Below are positions 51,548-60,445 of a stretch of 64,000 bases of DNA, piece after piece (the stretch's first letter is position 1; every line of letters begins with the position of its first letter). The stretch comes from Gammaproteobacteria bacterium (GTDB taxonomy: Bacteria > Pseudomonadota > Gammaproteobacteria > Thiohalomonadales > Thiohalomonadaceae). The stretch is from positions 132,545 through 196,544 of the forward strand of contig JALOAT010000002.1 in NCBI GenBank assembly GCA_023228645.1, read 5' to 3'. A model generated the notes under the pieces. The model was not told the DNA's origin. It was given only the letters and a program-made list of their open reading frames with translations, and did no database searches. The position numbers were made by a program, and so were the translations under genes.

Positions 51548-52168
51548 TTACGGGAAGAGCTGTGCGATGCGCCGGGCGGCGGCGCGGATGTCGTCGTGGC
51601 CGAACACATCCGAGATCACCGCGAGCATATCAGCGCCGGCAGTCACCAGCGCTGCGCCGTTGGCGGAGGTGATGCCGCCGATGGCAACCAGCGGCACACG
51701 CAGGCACGCCTTGGCCTCACGCAATAGCGCCGGCGCGGCGCGCACGGCGTCGGGTTTTACGCTGGAGGGGAAGAAACTGCCGAAGGCCACGTAGTCGGCG
51801 CCCGCGGCCACGGCGGCCTTTGCACGTTCAAGCTGGTTGTAACAGGAAACGCCGATAACGGCGTCCGGGCCGAGCAGGGTGCGGGCGGCGGCGATATCGC
51901 CGTCATCCCTGCCGAGATGTACGCCATCCGCACGCACCGCAGCGGCGAGTGCCGGATCGTCATTGATGATGAACATGGCGCCGCGCGCGCGGCACAGTTT
52001 CGCCAGGGCCTCGGCGTGCCCATGCAGACGGGTCGCATCGGCGCCTTTGTCGCGGTATTGCACCATCCGCGCGCCGCCCGCGATGGCCTGCTCGACCGCT
52101 GCTGTCAGTCGTGCGTCGGGAATGAGCCGGGCATCGGTGATCACGTACAGGCCGCGCAGGCGGCTCAT
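51548..52168 (-). CDS. thiE: Thiamine-phosphate synthase
   Basis: Joins hydroxymethylpyrimidine pyrophosphate and thiazole phosphate to make thiamine phosphate. The 206-residue TIM barrel starts LRGLYVITDARL and contains MVQYRDKGADATR, FIINDDPALA, GVHLGRDDGD, DYVAFGSFFPSSVKP and VAIGGITSANG. These are textbook ThiE motifs with the pyrophosphate-binding loops intact. It overlaps thiD by four bases, giving a thiD-thiE unit. The 130 bases between its stop and the TauE-like gene hold no clear element. Confidence 0.97.
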   Translation of the reverse strand: MSRLRGLYVITDARLIPDARLTAAVEQAIAGGARMVQYRDKGADATRLHGHAEALAKLCRARGAMFIINDDPALAAAVRADGVHLGRDDGDIAAARTLLGPDAVIGVSCYNQLERAKAAVAAGADYVAFGSFFPSSVKPDAVRAAPALLREAKACLRVPLVAIGGITSANGAALVTAGADMLAVISDVFGHDDIRAAARRIAQLFP

Positions 52169-52977
52169 GCCTCCTCCTCCTCGTCATCGCCACGGGCCCA
52201 GAACAGCCGGTTGGGGATGTGCTGGCCCATGCCGAGCCGGTAGGCATTGCGCAGCGCCTCGTAGGTGAATTCCTGCGCCTCGTGCACGGCGGTGAAGGGT
52301 TCGAGGCCCTGCGCCAGCAGCCCGGCGATGGCCGCGGCGAGGGTGCAGCCGGAGCCGTGATAGCTGTGCGGCAGGCGCTCCCAGGTGAAGGACTCCAGCC
52401 GCCGCAGATTGCCGTAGAGCACGTTGTCCACGTGGCGGGTGTTTTCGTGCGTGCCGGTGACAAGCACCAGTTCGCAGCCCGTGGCGAGCAGCTCCTGGGC
52501 GCAGGCGTCCAGGGTGTCGGCCTCGGGCGCCAGCACGCGCGCCTCCTCGGAATTGGGTGTGGCGATCACCGCCAGCGGAAACAGCAACTGGAGCATGGCA
52601 TCGGCCATGTCCACCGAGGTCAGGCTGGCGCCGCCGCCGGCGCGCAGGATGGGATCGAGCACCACCGGGATGTCGGGGTAATCCGTGAGGAGCGTATGCA
52701 CCACTTCCACGTTTTCCACGCTGCCGAGCATGCCGATCTTGAAGGCCGCTACCGGCATATCCTCCAGCACCGCACGGGCCTGCTCCACCACCAGCGCCGG
52801 ATTGACGGGCTCGAAGCGCATCACGTTGCGGGTATCCTGCACCGTGAGTGCAGTGACCACCGGCGCGGCCTGACAGCCCATGCTCACGATGGCCTCGATG
52901 TCGGCGGAAAGGCCGGCGCCGCCGGTGGGATCGTTGCCGGCGAAGGTCATGACCACGGGGACGGTGGCCTGCGGCAT
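52165..52977 (-). CDS. thiD: Hydroxymethylpyrimidine/phosphomethylpyrimidine kinase
   Basis: Phosphorylates hydroxymethylpyrimidine twice for thiamine synthesis. The 270 residues of the ribokinase fold include MTFAGNDPTGGAGLSADIEAI, FKIGMLGSVENVEVV, VLDPILRAGGGASL, TPNSEEARVLA and the anion-hole HSYHGSGCTLAAAIAG with the catalytic Cys region. Usual members have AGSDxxGGAG; here Asn replaces Ser. CGGAGAA precedes the ATG. The C-terminus ends in an acidic run (DDEEEEA). Confidence 0.95.
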   Translation of the reverse strand: MPQATVPVVMTFAGNDPTGGAGLSADIEAIVSMGCQAAPVVTALTVQDTRNVMRFEPVNPALVVEQARAVLEDMPVAAFKIGMLGSVENVEVVHTLLTDYPDIPVVLDPILRAGGGASLTSVDMADAMLQLLFPLAVIATPNSEEARVLAPEADTLDACAQELLATGCELVLVTGTHENTRHVDNVLYGNLRRLESFTWERLPHSYHGSGCTLAAAIAGLLAQGLEPFTAVHEAQEFTYEALRNAYRLGMGQHIPNRLFWARGDDEEEEA

Positions 52978-53011
52978 GGGTATTCTCCGAGAGGAATCTA
53001 GGGAAATCGTA

Positions 53012-53575
53012 TCAGACCCGCCAGGTCCCGGCCTGGCGGGCGATGAAGGCCGTCTTGGCGGAGGATTCCAGGGAGCAGGTCCACTTGTAGGCGAGATTCA
53101 GGCTGGGCGCGCAGGCGAACACGCCATGACCGCGCACCACCACCACGGGGTGATCCGCCAGCACCTCGGCGACGCGCGCAGGCGCATCGCGGGTGTAATC
53201 CTCATAGGGAATGGAGAGCACCGGAATGCGCTTGAAGTAATACCAGGCCTCGAAGTCCGGCGGAAAGAAATCCTTGCCGTCGAGGGTCATGGCCACCGTG
53301 TAAGGCCCATGACTGTGCAGCACCGCGCGCGCCTCGCCGTTGCGGCGGTAAACGCCCTGGTGCAACGGCGCGTCCAGCGAGGCGCCGGGCGCGGGTGCGC
53401 CCTCCAGCGGGCAGCGGATCAGCTCGCCGGCCTGCAACGTGTCCGCGCACGCGCCGGTGGGCGTCACCCACAGTCCGTCGCCATCGCGCAGCGAGGCGTT
53501 GCCCGAGTGCGAATCGTTGTAGCCGTACTGGCGCAGCCAATGGTAATGGCGGATCAGGTCGTCGCGGATATCCAT
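53012..53575 (-). CDS. Class II aldolase/adducin family protein
   Basis: A 187-residue zinc enzyme of the fuculose-phosphate aldolase family. Zinc ligands are the His pair in VLHSHGPYTVAM and a later His in VVRGHGVFACAP; the catalytic acid may be the Glu in PDFEAWYYF. NDSHSGNASLRDGDGLWVTPTGA is the phosphate-binding region. Substrate is unknown: sugar phosphate aldolase, epimerase or methylthioribulose-phosphate dehydratase are possible. The ATG at 53575 is used; the upstream frame runs into repeat DNA. It lies 34 bases before thiD on the same strand. Confidence 0.85.
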   Translation of the reverse strand: MDIRDDLIRHYHWLRQYGYNDSHSGNASLRDGDGLWVTPTGACADTLQAGELIRCPLEGAPAPGASLDAPLHQGVYRRNGEARAVLHSHGPYTVAMTLDGKDFFPPDFEAWYYFKRIPVLSIPYEDYTRDAPARVAEVLADHPVVVVRGHGVFACAPSLNLAYKWTCSLESSAKTAFIARQAGTWRV

Positions 53576-53612
53576 GGTCGTTCCAACGTCAGCGCACTTG
53601 CATGTGAATTCA

Positions 53613-53701
53613 AACGCAGAGGCGCGGAGGCGCGGAGGGCGCAGAGAAAAGCCCATTCATTTCTTCTCCGCGTCCTCCGCGCCTCAGCGAACTCCGCGTT
53701 G
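53613..53701. repeat. AACGCAGAG/GCGCGGAGG inverted repeat between aldolase and hemJ genes
   Basis: Left arm 53613-53646 begins AACGCAGAGGCGCGGAGG; right arm 53661-53701 ends CTCAGCGAACTCCGCGTTG. The arms are imperfect inverted copies with GC-rich GCGCGGAGG units. Third copy of the family found at 21856 and 36364. Confidence 0.8.
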
Positions 53702-53723
53702 TGCCCGTCCTTCGTGCTGCAAC

Positions 53724-54134
53724 TCAGAACGGCTTCACCACCACCAGGATCACGATGACCAGCAGCAACAGCACCGGCGCCTCGTTGAACCAGCGGTAGA
53801 ACACGTGGCTGCGGCTATTCTGCCCGGTGGCGAAGGCGCGCAGGATGCGCCCGCAATACCAGTGATAGCCGATGAGCAGCAGCACCAGCGCCAGCTTGGC
53901 GTGCACCCAGCCGCCGGTGAACCCAAAGCCCAGCCACAGCCACAGGCCGAGGCCGAGAGCGAGCCAGGCGAGCGGCGTCATGAAACGGTAGAGCTTGTGC
54001 TCCATGAGGGCGAGACGGTCCGCCTCGGCGGCGGTTTCCGCCATGGCGTGATTGACGAACAGACGCGGCAGGTAGAACAAGCCGGCAAACCACGCCACCA
54101 CGAACACGATGTGGAACGACTTCACCCACAACAT
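53724..54134 (-). CDS. hemJ: Protoporphyrinogen oxidase HemJ
   Basis: Oxidises protoporphyrinogen IX in haem synthesis in the inner membrane. The 136-residue protein has four helices. The conserved residues are His in VKSFHIVFVVAWFAGLFYLPRLFV and Lys in WVHAKLALVLLLIGYHWYCG, both needed in known HemJ. C-terminal RWFNEAPVLLLL is also a family mark. The ATG at 54134 overlaps the upstream thioredoxin gene stop by one base (TGATG); GTG 54137 is an alternative. Confidence 0.94.
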   Translation of the reverse strand: MLWVKSFHIVFVVAWFAGLFYLPRLFVNHAMAETAAEADRLALMEHKLYRFMTPLAWLALGLGLWLWLGFGFTGGWVHAKLALVLLLIGYHWYCGRILRAFATGQNSRSHVFYRWFNEAPVLLLLVIVILVVVKPF

Positions 54135-54643
54135 CACGCACCGTCCTTCAGCATAGGTTCAAGGCGGGTCCGCAGCGCCGTCAAATCGAGCTCGCCGAGT
54201 TTCTGTTGCACGATGCGCCCCTGCGGGTCGATGACGAAATGCGTAGGCGTGAGGCGTACGTCACTGAAGGCCTTGGCGATGCTGCCGTCGCTGTCGAGGG
54301 CGATGGGATAGTTCACACTGCGACGCGCGACCATTTCGCGCACCTGCGCGGGCGGGTCATAGGCCATGGCCACGCCGATGATCTCCAGGCCGCGCGGATG
54401 CAGGTCCTTGTAGAGTTCGATCAGGTGCGGCATCTCACTCACGCAGCCCGGGCAGGTGGTGGCCCAGAAGGTCACCAGCACCGGTCGGCCGCGCAGTTCG
54501 GTCAGCCGCAGGGTCTTGCCGTCCAGGGTGGTGAAACTGGCCGGCGGTGCCGGGTTGGCGCCGGGCGGCGAAAACAGCAGGAAGGCCGCCAGAGCGAGCA
54601 CCAGAACGGCGAACACGGCAATCAGGATTTCCTTGCTTCGCAT
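54134..54643 (-). CDS. TlpA/ResA-like membrane-anchored thioredoxin
   Basis: A 169-residue protein with an N-terminal membrane helix (ILIAVFAVLVLALAAFLLF) and a periplasmic thioredoxin fold. The active site is WATTCPGCVSEMPHL (CPGC). ASFTTLDGKTLRLTELRGRPVLVTFWA and TPTHFVIDPQGRIV are typical of TlpA. Such proteins reduce apocytochrome c or copper-site thiols; here the link with hemJ suggests haem or cytochrome maturation. The ATG at 54643 is preferred over an upstream in-frame start at 54778. Overlaps hemJ by one base. Confidence 0.9.
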   Translation of the reverse strand: MRSKEILIAVFAVLVLALAAFLLFSPPGANPAPPASFTTLDGKTLRLTELRGRPVLVTFWATTCPGCVSEMPHLIELYKDLHPRGLEIIGVAMAYDPPAQVREMVARRSVNYPIALDSDGSIAKAFSDVRLTPTHFVIDPQGRIVQQKLGELDLTALRTRLEPMLKDGA

Positions 54644-54662
54644 GAGGGAGTTCCGCGCAGGA

Positions 54663-56399
54663 TCACAAAGGCCGGTCATTGTACCGGTATTCCGATTCGA
54701 TGGCCTGCCGTGGCACCACGCCGCACACGCGTTCGCCACCGCGGCGATCGGGCGTCGTGAGATAGACGAGTTCCGCATCGGCCGAGTTCATCGCCTCCAG
54801 CGCATCCAGCAGGCTGGCAGTGAGCGGCACGGCCATCGCAGGCCCGCGCGCGGTCGAAGCGATGCCGGCCAGATCGATGTCCTGCGCCGCCGCATCCGCG
54901 ACGAGCGCGCGGGCCAAATCGGCGGCAGGTATGGCGAACGGCGGCTCGGCATCCTGCACCAGCAACCAGTGGGGTGCTTCGGCCAGCAGGGCCTCCGCAG
55001 CGGCGCGCGATATGCAGCGCGGCGCACGCAAAAAACGCCGATCCACCACCGCCTCCACGCCGCGTCGGCGCAGGCGCTGGCGTACCGGATCGTTGCGCGT
55101 CTCCAGCCCGCGGGTGCGCAGCAGGCCCACGAATACCGGGCCCTGGCGGAAACCTTCGCTGCTGGTGAGTCCCGCGGCGATCACGGCGAGCATTCCGGGC
55201 AGCAGGATGTGCGGGTTGCCGGTCAATTCCAGCATGGCGATGAGTGCGGCGAGCGGCGCCTGCAAGGTCGCGCCCATCATGGCGCCCATGCCCACCATGG
55301 CATAGAAACCGTGGGAGGACACGTCGCCAGGGAACAGGGCATTGGCGAAGATTCCCATGGCGCCGCCCGCCGCTGCGCCGATGACGAAGGTGGGGCCGAT
55401 GAGCCCGCCAGGCAGGCCAAGGCCGATACCCACGGTGGTCGCCAACAGTTTCACCCCCACCACGGCGAGCATGGCGAACAGGCCGAGTTGACCGAGCAGC
55501 GCCCCGGAAACCGTGTCGTAGCCGATGCCCATGATGGCCGGCACGGGCAGCGCCAGGGCGCCGGTGCATACACCGGCCAGGGTGAGTCGCAAGACGGCGG
55601 GCCAGGCCTGGGTGTGTGAAGTGACAAAGGTAATGAGGCGCACGAAGGCAGCGGCGAGCGTGCCGATGAGGATGCCGATGACCAGCACGTAAGGCAGTTC
55701 CGCCACCGAGCCGAGTTCGAGCGGCGGCACCTCGAAGGCGGGCATGGGACCGTACACCAGGCGGGTCAGTGCCGTGCCGCTCACCGCCGCGAGGATCACC
55801 GGCGCGAAACCTGTGATGCTGTACTCCATCAGCACCACTTCCATGGCGAACACCACACCCGCCAACGGCGTGTTGAACGATGCGCCGATGGCCGCCGCGA
55901 CGCCGCAGCCTACCAGGGTGCGCTGGGAATTGCCGGGCAGCGCCAGCCAGCCGCCGAGTGCGCTGCCGCCCCACGCGCCAAGGTGGATGCCCGGACCCTC
56001 ACGTCCGACCGAGTGGCCACTGGCGATGCTCACCAATGCCGCGAAGAATTGCACCGCCGCGTTGCGCCAGGGCAGCACGGCGCGGTGGTAATTCAGGCGC
56101 TCCATGACGTGCACCACGCCTACCGGCATACCGCGCACGTGGAACAGCAGGCCGAGTGCAAGCCCGCCCAGAGCAGGCCAGGCAAACCGCTCAAGCCATG
56201 GGAGATTTTCGTAATCTTCCGCGTGCGACATGAGCAACCGCACTTGCAGGTGCTCGAGGCTGAGGCGGAAGGCAATGATCACGGCGCCTGCCAGCAATCC
56301 GCACAGGATGCCGAGCACAGCCAGCTGCACCAGCGCGTCCGCGCGGGCGAGCTTCAGACGCAGGCGTTCCAGCGGGGTAGTGGGTTGGTGGTCTTGCAC
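54663..56399 (-). CDS. CLC-family chloride channel/transporter with C-terminal regulatory domain
   Basis: A 578-residue membrane protein with the CLC selectivity motifs GHSVGREGPGIHLGA (with the gating Glu) and FNTPLAGVVFAMEVV, and GLGLPGGLIGPTFVIGA. About residues 430-578 form a soluble C-terminal region that looks like a degenerate CBS pair. The family moves chloride, often in exchange for protons. It leads the tlpA-hemJ group on the minus strand, 19 bases apart, and is divergent from argC. Confidence 0.9.
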   Translation of the reverse strand: MQDHQPTTPLERLRLKLARADALVQLAVLGILCGLLAGAVIIAFRLSLEHLQVRLLMSHAEDYENLPWLERFAWPALGGLALGLLFHVRGMPVGVVHVMERLNYHRAVLPWRNAAVQFFAALVSIASGHSVGREGPGIHLGAWGGSALGGWLALPGNSQRTLVGCGVAAAIGASFNTPLAGVVFAMEVVLMEYSITGFAPVILAAVSGTALTRLVYGPMPAFEVPPLELGSVAELPYVLVIGILIGTLAAAFVRLITFVTSHTQAWPAVLRLTLAGVCTGALALPVPAIMGIGYDTVSGALLGQLGLFAMLAVVGVKLLATTVGIGLGLPGGLIGPTFVIGAAAGGAMGIFANALFPGDVSSHGFYAMVGMGAMMGATLQAPLAALIAMLELTGNPHILLPGMLAVIAAGLTSSEGFRQGPVFVGLLRTRGLETRNDPVRQRLRRRGVEAVVDRRFLRAPRCISRAAAEALLAEAPHWLLVQDAEPPFAIPAADLARALVADAAAQDIDLAGIASTARGPAMAVPLTASLLDALEAMNSADAELVYLTTPDRRGGERVCGVVPRQAIESEYRYNDRPL

Positions 56400-56491
56400 T
56401 TGACGGCTCCCGGCCGGTTCATTAATTTATGCGCATCATTTCGCGGTGGGGTCTAGTTTCCTCACAAGAAAAACGAAATGTGCAGTCATTC

Positions 56492-56518
56492 AGCGGCCTC
56501 TCGGCCGCTTTCTTTTTT
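56492..56518 (+). terminator. Hairpin plus T-run in the argC leader
   Basis: AGCGGCC (56492-56498) and GGCCGCT (56503-56509) form a 7-bp stem with a TCTC loop, followed by TTCTTTTTT. It reads as an intrinsic terminator on the plus strand, yet no plus-strand gene lies upstream (clc points the other way). It may be an attenuator of argC or the end of a small RNA starting near 56400. Confidence 0.7.
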
Positions 56519-56601
56519 CTGCGGGGTGCGGCCTTTCGCTCCGCGCCATCACCTCTTATCATTCGCCTTCCCTATCGGATGCGATCTTCAGGAACGGCCC
56601 C

Positions 56602-57633
56602 ATGATAAAGGCAGGCATCGTCGGCGGCACCGGTTACACGGGTGTGGAACTGTTGCGGCTCCTTGCGGGACACCCCGAAGTGGAGCTGCGCGTGATCACC
56701 TCGCGCAGCGAGGCCGGCCTGCCCGTGGCCGAGATGTTCCCGAACCTGCGCGGCCATGTGGACCTCGCCTTTACGGCGCCCGATGCCGCGGTGCTCCAGT
56801 CCTGCGACGTGGTGTTCTTCGCCACTCCGAACGGCACCGCCATGACCATGGCACGTGAGCTGCTCGATGCGGGTGTGAAGGTGATCGACCTCGCCGCCGA
56901 TTTCCGCATCAAAGACCTGGCGGTGTGGGAGAAGTGGTATGGCATGCCGCACGCCTGCCCGGAGTTGGTCGCTGAGGCCGTGTACGGCCTGCCCGAGGTG
57001 AATCGTGCCGCTATCCGCAATGCGCGCCTGGTGGCCAATCCCGGCTGCTATCCCACCGCCGTGACGCTCGGTTTCCTGCCCTTGGTGGAGCAGGGCCTGG
57101 TGAGCCTCGATGGGCTGGTCGCCGACGCCAAGTCCGGCGTGAGCGGGGCGGGGCGCAAGGCCGCCGTCGGCATGCTGCTTGCCGAGGTGGAGGGGAGCTT
57201 CAAGGCCTATGGCACGCCGGGCCACCGGCACCTGCCCGAGATTCGCCAGAACCTTGCCCTGGCGGCCGGTCAGGATGTCGGCCTCACCTTCGTGCCGCAC
57301 CTGCTGCCCATGACCCGCGGCATCCATGCCACGCTCTACGCCCGCCTGAAGGACACCTCCGTGGACCTCCAGACGCTGTTCGCCGAGCGCTACGCGGGCG
57401 AGGAGTTCGTCGACGTGCTGCCGCCGGGCAGTCACCCGGAGACGCGCACGGTGCGCGGCAACAATCTGTGCCGTATTGCCGTTCACCGTCCCCAGGACAG
57501 TGACACCGTCGTCGTCCTTTCCGTTATTGATAACCTCGTCAAGGGCGCGGCGGGACAAGCCGTGCAGAATATGAACGTCATGTTTGGCTGCAAGGAAACA
57601 GCGGGCCTCGACGCCATCGCTGTGCTGCCATGA
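56602..57633 (+). CDS. argC: N-acetyl-gamma-glutamyl-phosphate reductase
   Basis: NADPH-dependent reduction of N-acetylglutamyl phosphate in arginine synthesis. The 343 residues begin IKAGIVGGTGYTGVELLRLL (NADP site) and include the catalytic Cys motif NPGCYPTAVTLG, KSGVSGAGRKA and HRHLPEIRQNLAL with the active His. The ATG at 56602 follows AGGAAC; the frame upstream to 56446 is leader. It starts a cluster with the DUF6776, bactofilin and erpA genes; the next gene overlaps it by 4 bases. Confidence 0.96.
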   Translation: MIKAGIVGGTGYTGVELLRLLAGHPEVELRVITSRSEAGLPVAEMFPNLRGHVDLAFTAPDAAVLQSCDVVFFATPNGTAMTMARELLDAGVKVIDLAADFRIKDLAVWEKWYGMPHACPELVAEAVYGLPEVNRAAIRNARLVANPGCYPTAVTLGFLPLVEQGLVSLDGLVADAKSGVSGAGRKAAVGMLLAEVEGSFKAYGTPGHRHLPEIRQNLALAAGQDVGLTFVPHLLPMTRGIHATLYARLKDTSVDLQTLFAERYAGEEFVDVLPPGSHPETRTVRGNNLCRIAVHRPQDSDTVVVLSVIDNLVKGAAGQAVQNMNVMFGCKETAGLDAIAVLP

Positions 57634-58337
57634 GCCGCGTCGTCGTCCGGGCATTCGATTCCGCCCGCGTTACGCGGCTGGTGATACTCGCGGTGGTGGG
57701 TGTGCTGGTGGCGGGCTGGGGTCTGTTCGATTACGGGCGCTATCGCGCCGGTGTGGACTTCACCTCTGCCAACAAGGAAGCGGCCCGGCTCACCGAGGTG
57801 AACCGGCAGCACGAGAAGACCATCGGTGAATTGCGCGAGGCGCAGGCGGTGCTGGAACGCAGCAAGCAGATCGAGCGCGAAGCCTACAAGCAGCTCGAGA
57901 CCGCAGTGGCCGGGTTGCAGGACGAGATCGCCGAATTGAACGGCGAACTGGCGTTTTATCGGGGCATCGTGACGCCCAAGGAAGCGGCGGCGGGCCTGCG
58001 CGTGCAGGCCTTCGACCTGACCCCGAACGGCCTGGAGCGTGGTTATCGCTACAAGCTCGTATTAACCCAGGTTTTGAAAAATGATAGGGTAGCCAGCGGT
58101 CGGGTGACCGTAGCCATCGAGGGCAATCAGGACGGCCGCATCAGCGTACTCGACCTGAACGATCTGGTTACGGAAGATGCGCGGCAACTGACATACCGGT
58201 TCAAGTACTTCCAGAACTTCGAAGGCAACCTGGCGTTGCCCGAGGGCTTCACTCCGGTGCGTACCACGGTGAAGGTGGTTCCCCGCGAGCAGCGGCACCA
58301 GGGTCTGGAAAGAGTTTTTGATTGGCCCGCGGCCTAG
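57630..58337 (+). CDS. DUF6776-type membrane-anchored coiled-coil protein
   Basis: A 235-residue protein with one N-terminal helix (LVILAVVGVLVAGWGLFDYGRY), a coiled coil of about 60 residues (KEAARLTEVNRQHEKTIGEL and on), then a soluble beta-rich domain. It matches the DUF6776 family often found between argC and bactofilin genes. Function is unknown; location suggests cell envelope or cell-shape work together with the bactofilin. Start ATG overlaps the argC stop by four bases. Confidence 0.8.
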   Translation: MSRVVVRAFDSARVTRLVILAVVGVLVAGWGLFDYGRYRAGVDFTSANKEAARLTEVNRQHEKTIGELREAQAVLERSKQIEREAYKQLETAVAGLQDEIAELNGELAFYRGIVTPKEAAAGLRVQAFDLTPNGLERGYRYKLVLTQVLKNDRVASGRVTVAIEGNQDGRISVLDLNDLVTEDARQLTYRFKYFQNFEGNLALPEGFTPVRTTVKVVPREQRHQGLERVFDWPAA

Positions 58338-58346
58338 GAGAGACAT

Positions 58347-58781
58347 ATGTGGGGCAATGGCGGCAACAAGAAGGCTTCCAAAATCGACACGCTGATCGGC
58401 CAGAACACGGAATTGCGCGGTGACGTGCGGTTCTCCGGCGGGCTCCACGTCGACGGTACCATTCGCGGCAACATCATCGCCGAGCAGGAAGCCAATTCCG
58501 TTCTCAGCCTTAGTGAGCGCGGCCTCATCGAGGGCGAGGTCCGGGTACCGAATCTGGTGCTGAACGGCTGCGTCAATGGCGACGTGTATGCGTCCGAGCA
58601 CATCCAACTCGCCGCCAACGCCCGCGTGAAGGGTAACGTCTACTATAAGGTCATCGAGATGGCCCGGGGCGCCGAGGTGAACGGCAGCCTGATTCACTAT
58701 GACGAAGGCCGCAAGGCCCTGCCGCGCGGCAAGCAGGTGCCGGCCGCGGACGCCAGCGAAGTTGTCACGGCTGATTCTTGA
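58347..58781 (+). CDS. Bactofilin (polymer-forming cytoskeletal protein)
   Basis: A 144-residue right-handed beta-helix protein that self-assembles into filaments at the membrane. The core has the repeated pattern IGQNTELRGDVRFSGGLHVDGTI then RGNIIAEQEANSVLSL-like turns, with unstructured ends. AGGAGA lies just before the ATG. It follows the DUF6776 gene by nine bases. Bactofilins organise peptidoglycan enzymes, chemoreceptors or stalks in different species; role here is unknown. Confidence 0.93.
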   Translation: MWGNGGNKKASKIDTLIGQNTELRGDVRFSGGLHVDGTIRGNIIAEQEANSVLSLSERGLIEGEVRVPNLVLNGCVNGDVYASEHIQLAANARVKGNVYYKVIEMARGAEVNGSLIHYDEGRKALPRGKQVPAADASEVVTADS

Positions 58782-58842
58782 TTAATCCACTCAGGATTCG
58801 CATAATCTGTCGACATTTGAGCACCCCGATTTGGAGAAGACC

Positions 58843-59181
58843 ATGAGCGACGAAAGCCCTCTCATTTTTACCGACAGCGCGGCCAACAAGGTGCGGGACC
58901 TGATCGCCGAGGAAGGTAACCCCGCCCTGAAGCTCCGCGTGTTCGTCACCGGGGGTGGCTGTTCCGGATTCCAGTACGGTTTCACCTTCGATGACGCCAT
59001 CAACGAAGGCGACACCACCGTCGAGAAGGGCGGCGTGACCCTGCTCATCGACCCGATGAGCTTCCAGTATCTGGCGGGCGCAGAGATCGATTACGTGGAA
59101 GGTCTGGAGGGTGCACAGTTCGTCATCCGCAACCCCAACGCCACCACCACCTGCGGCTGCGGTTCCTCGTTCTCGGCGTAA
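58843..59181 (+). CDS. erpA: Iron-sulfur cluster insertion protein ErpA
   Basis: A-type carrier delivering 4Fe-4S or 2Fe-2S clusters to apoproteins. The 112 residues keep the three conserved Cys: one in GGGCSGFQYGFTF and two in TTCGCGSSFSA at the C-terminus. FTDSAANKVRDLI and YVEGLEGAQFVI complete the family pattern. The ATG at 58843 has GGAGAAG before it; a TTG at 58831 is in frame. A terminator follows 19 bases later. Important here because many FeS proteins are encoded in the window. Confidence 0.96.
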   Translation: MSDESPLIFTDSAANKVRDLIAEEGNPALKLRVFVTGGGCSGFQYGFTFDDAINEGDTTVEKGGVTLLIDPMSFQYLAGAEIDYVEGLEGAQFVIRNPNATTTCGCGSSFSA

Positions 59182-59200
59182 CTCATTGCTGGTACGCCAA

Positions 59201-59228
59201 AAAAGGCCCGGCACACGTCGGGCCTTTT
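59201..59228 (+). terminator. Rho-independent terminator after erpA
   Basis: A 10-bp perfect stem AAAAGGCCCG / CGGGCCTTTT with an eight-base loop; A- and T-runs on both sides. Ends the argC to erpA unit. Confidence 0.9.
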
Positions 59229-59284
59229 GCGTTGTGGACCCTTGCGAAGCTATCCTAGCCGCCCTTTCAAGGCTGGGAAATGGC

Positions 59285-60445
59285 ATGAACGAATATCTAC
59301 CAGGCCTCGAGGGTGTCCCTGCGACGCGCTCCAATATCTCCGTGATCGACGGCGAGAAAGGAATCCTCGCCTACCGTGGCTATCCCATCGAACAGCTGGC
59401 GGAACACAGCACGTTCGAGGAAACCGCGCTGCTCCTGCTGGACGGCCAGTTGCCGCTGGCGGATGAACTGGCCGACTTCGACGCCCAACTGCGCCGCAAC
59501 CGGCGGGTGAAGTACAACATCCGCGAGATGATGAAGCACATGCCGGCTACCGGGCATCCCATGGAGATGCTCCAGACCGCGGTCGCCTGCCTCGGCATGT
59601 TCTATCCGTGCAACGAGCGCATCTCCGGCACCGATCTCGCCGACGATCTCGATTACATCCACAGCATGACCGTGAAGATCATCGCGCGCATGCCGGTGAT
59701 CGTCGCGGCGTGGGAGCACATCCGTAACGGCTATGATCCGTTTGCGCCACGCTGCGATTTGTCGTTCGCGGAGAACTTCCTGTTCATGTTCACCGGCCAG
59801 GAGCCGGACCCGATGCTGGCCCGCATCCTGGACACCTGCCTGATCCTCCATGCGGAGCACACCATCAACGCCTCCACCTTCGCAGCCTTGGTGACCGGTT
59901 CCACGCTGGCGAGTCCCTACGGCGTGGTGGCCGCGGCCATCGGCACCCTTTCCGGCCCCCTGCACGGTGGTGCGAACCAGAAAGTGGTCGAGATGCTCGA
60001 ACAGATCGGCCGGCCTGAAAACGTGCAAACCTGGCTCGACAAGAAACTGGAGGCGAAGGCAAAGGTCTGGGGCTTCGGCCACCGCGAATACAAGGTCAAG
60101 GACCCGCGCGCCACCATTCTGCAGGGCTTGGTGGAAAAGCTGGCCGCCAGTCGCGGCGTGAGTCCGCTGTTCGAGACCGCCCTGGCCCTCGAAGAAGCCG
60201 CCAGCGAGCGCCTCGGTGCCAAGGGCGTGTACGCCAACGTGGATTTCTACTCGGGGATTCTGTACGCGGAAATGGGCATCCCGCCCGACCAGTTCACCGC
60301 CCTGTTTGCGGTGGCGCGTTCCGCCGGCTGGCTGGCGCACTGGCGCGAACAGCTGGCCGACAACCGCATCTTCCGTCCCACCCAGGTCTACACGGGCGAG
60401 CCCGTGCGCGACTACACGCCGGTGCACCTGCGCGGGCGAGTGTAG
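59285..60445 (+). CDS. gltA: Citrate synthase (short, type I-like)
   Basis: Condenses oxaloacetate and acetyl-CoA, entry of the TCA cycle. The 386-residue length is that of the short archaeal/Gram-positive-type citrate or 2-methylcitrate synthases, not the 430-residue NADH-sensitive form. Motifs: AYRGYPIEQLAEHSTFEE, LHAEHTINASTF (catalytic His), LSGPLHGGANQ, GFGHREYKVKDPR and NVDFYSGIL (catalytic Asp). The ATG at 59285 fits the family; upstream in-frame extension overlaps erpA. It stands alone after the erpA terminator. A methylcitrate role cannot be excluded, though no prp genes are present. Confidence 0.92.
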   Translation: MNEYLPGLEGVPATRSNISVIDGEKGILAYRGYPIEQLAEHSTFEETALLLLDGQLPLADELADFDAQLRRNRRVKYNIREMMKHMPATGHPMEMLQTAVACLGMFYPCNERISGTDLADDLDYIHSMTVKIIARMPVIVAAWEHIRNGYDPFAPRCDLSFAENFLFMFTGQEPDPMLARILDTCLILHAEHTINASTFAALVTGSTLASPYGVVAAAIGTLSGPLHGGANQKVVEMLEQIGRPENVQTWLDKKLEAKAKVWGFGHREYKVKDPRATILQGLVEKLAASRGVSPLFETALALEEAASERLGAKGVYANVDFYSGILYAEMGIPPDQFTALFAVARSAGWLAHWREQLADNRIFRPTQVYTGEPVRDYTPVHLRGRV

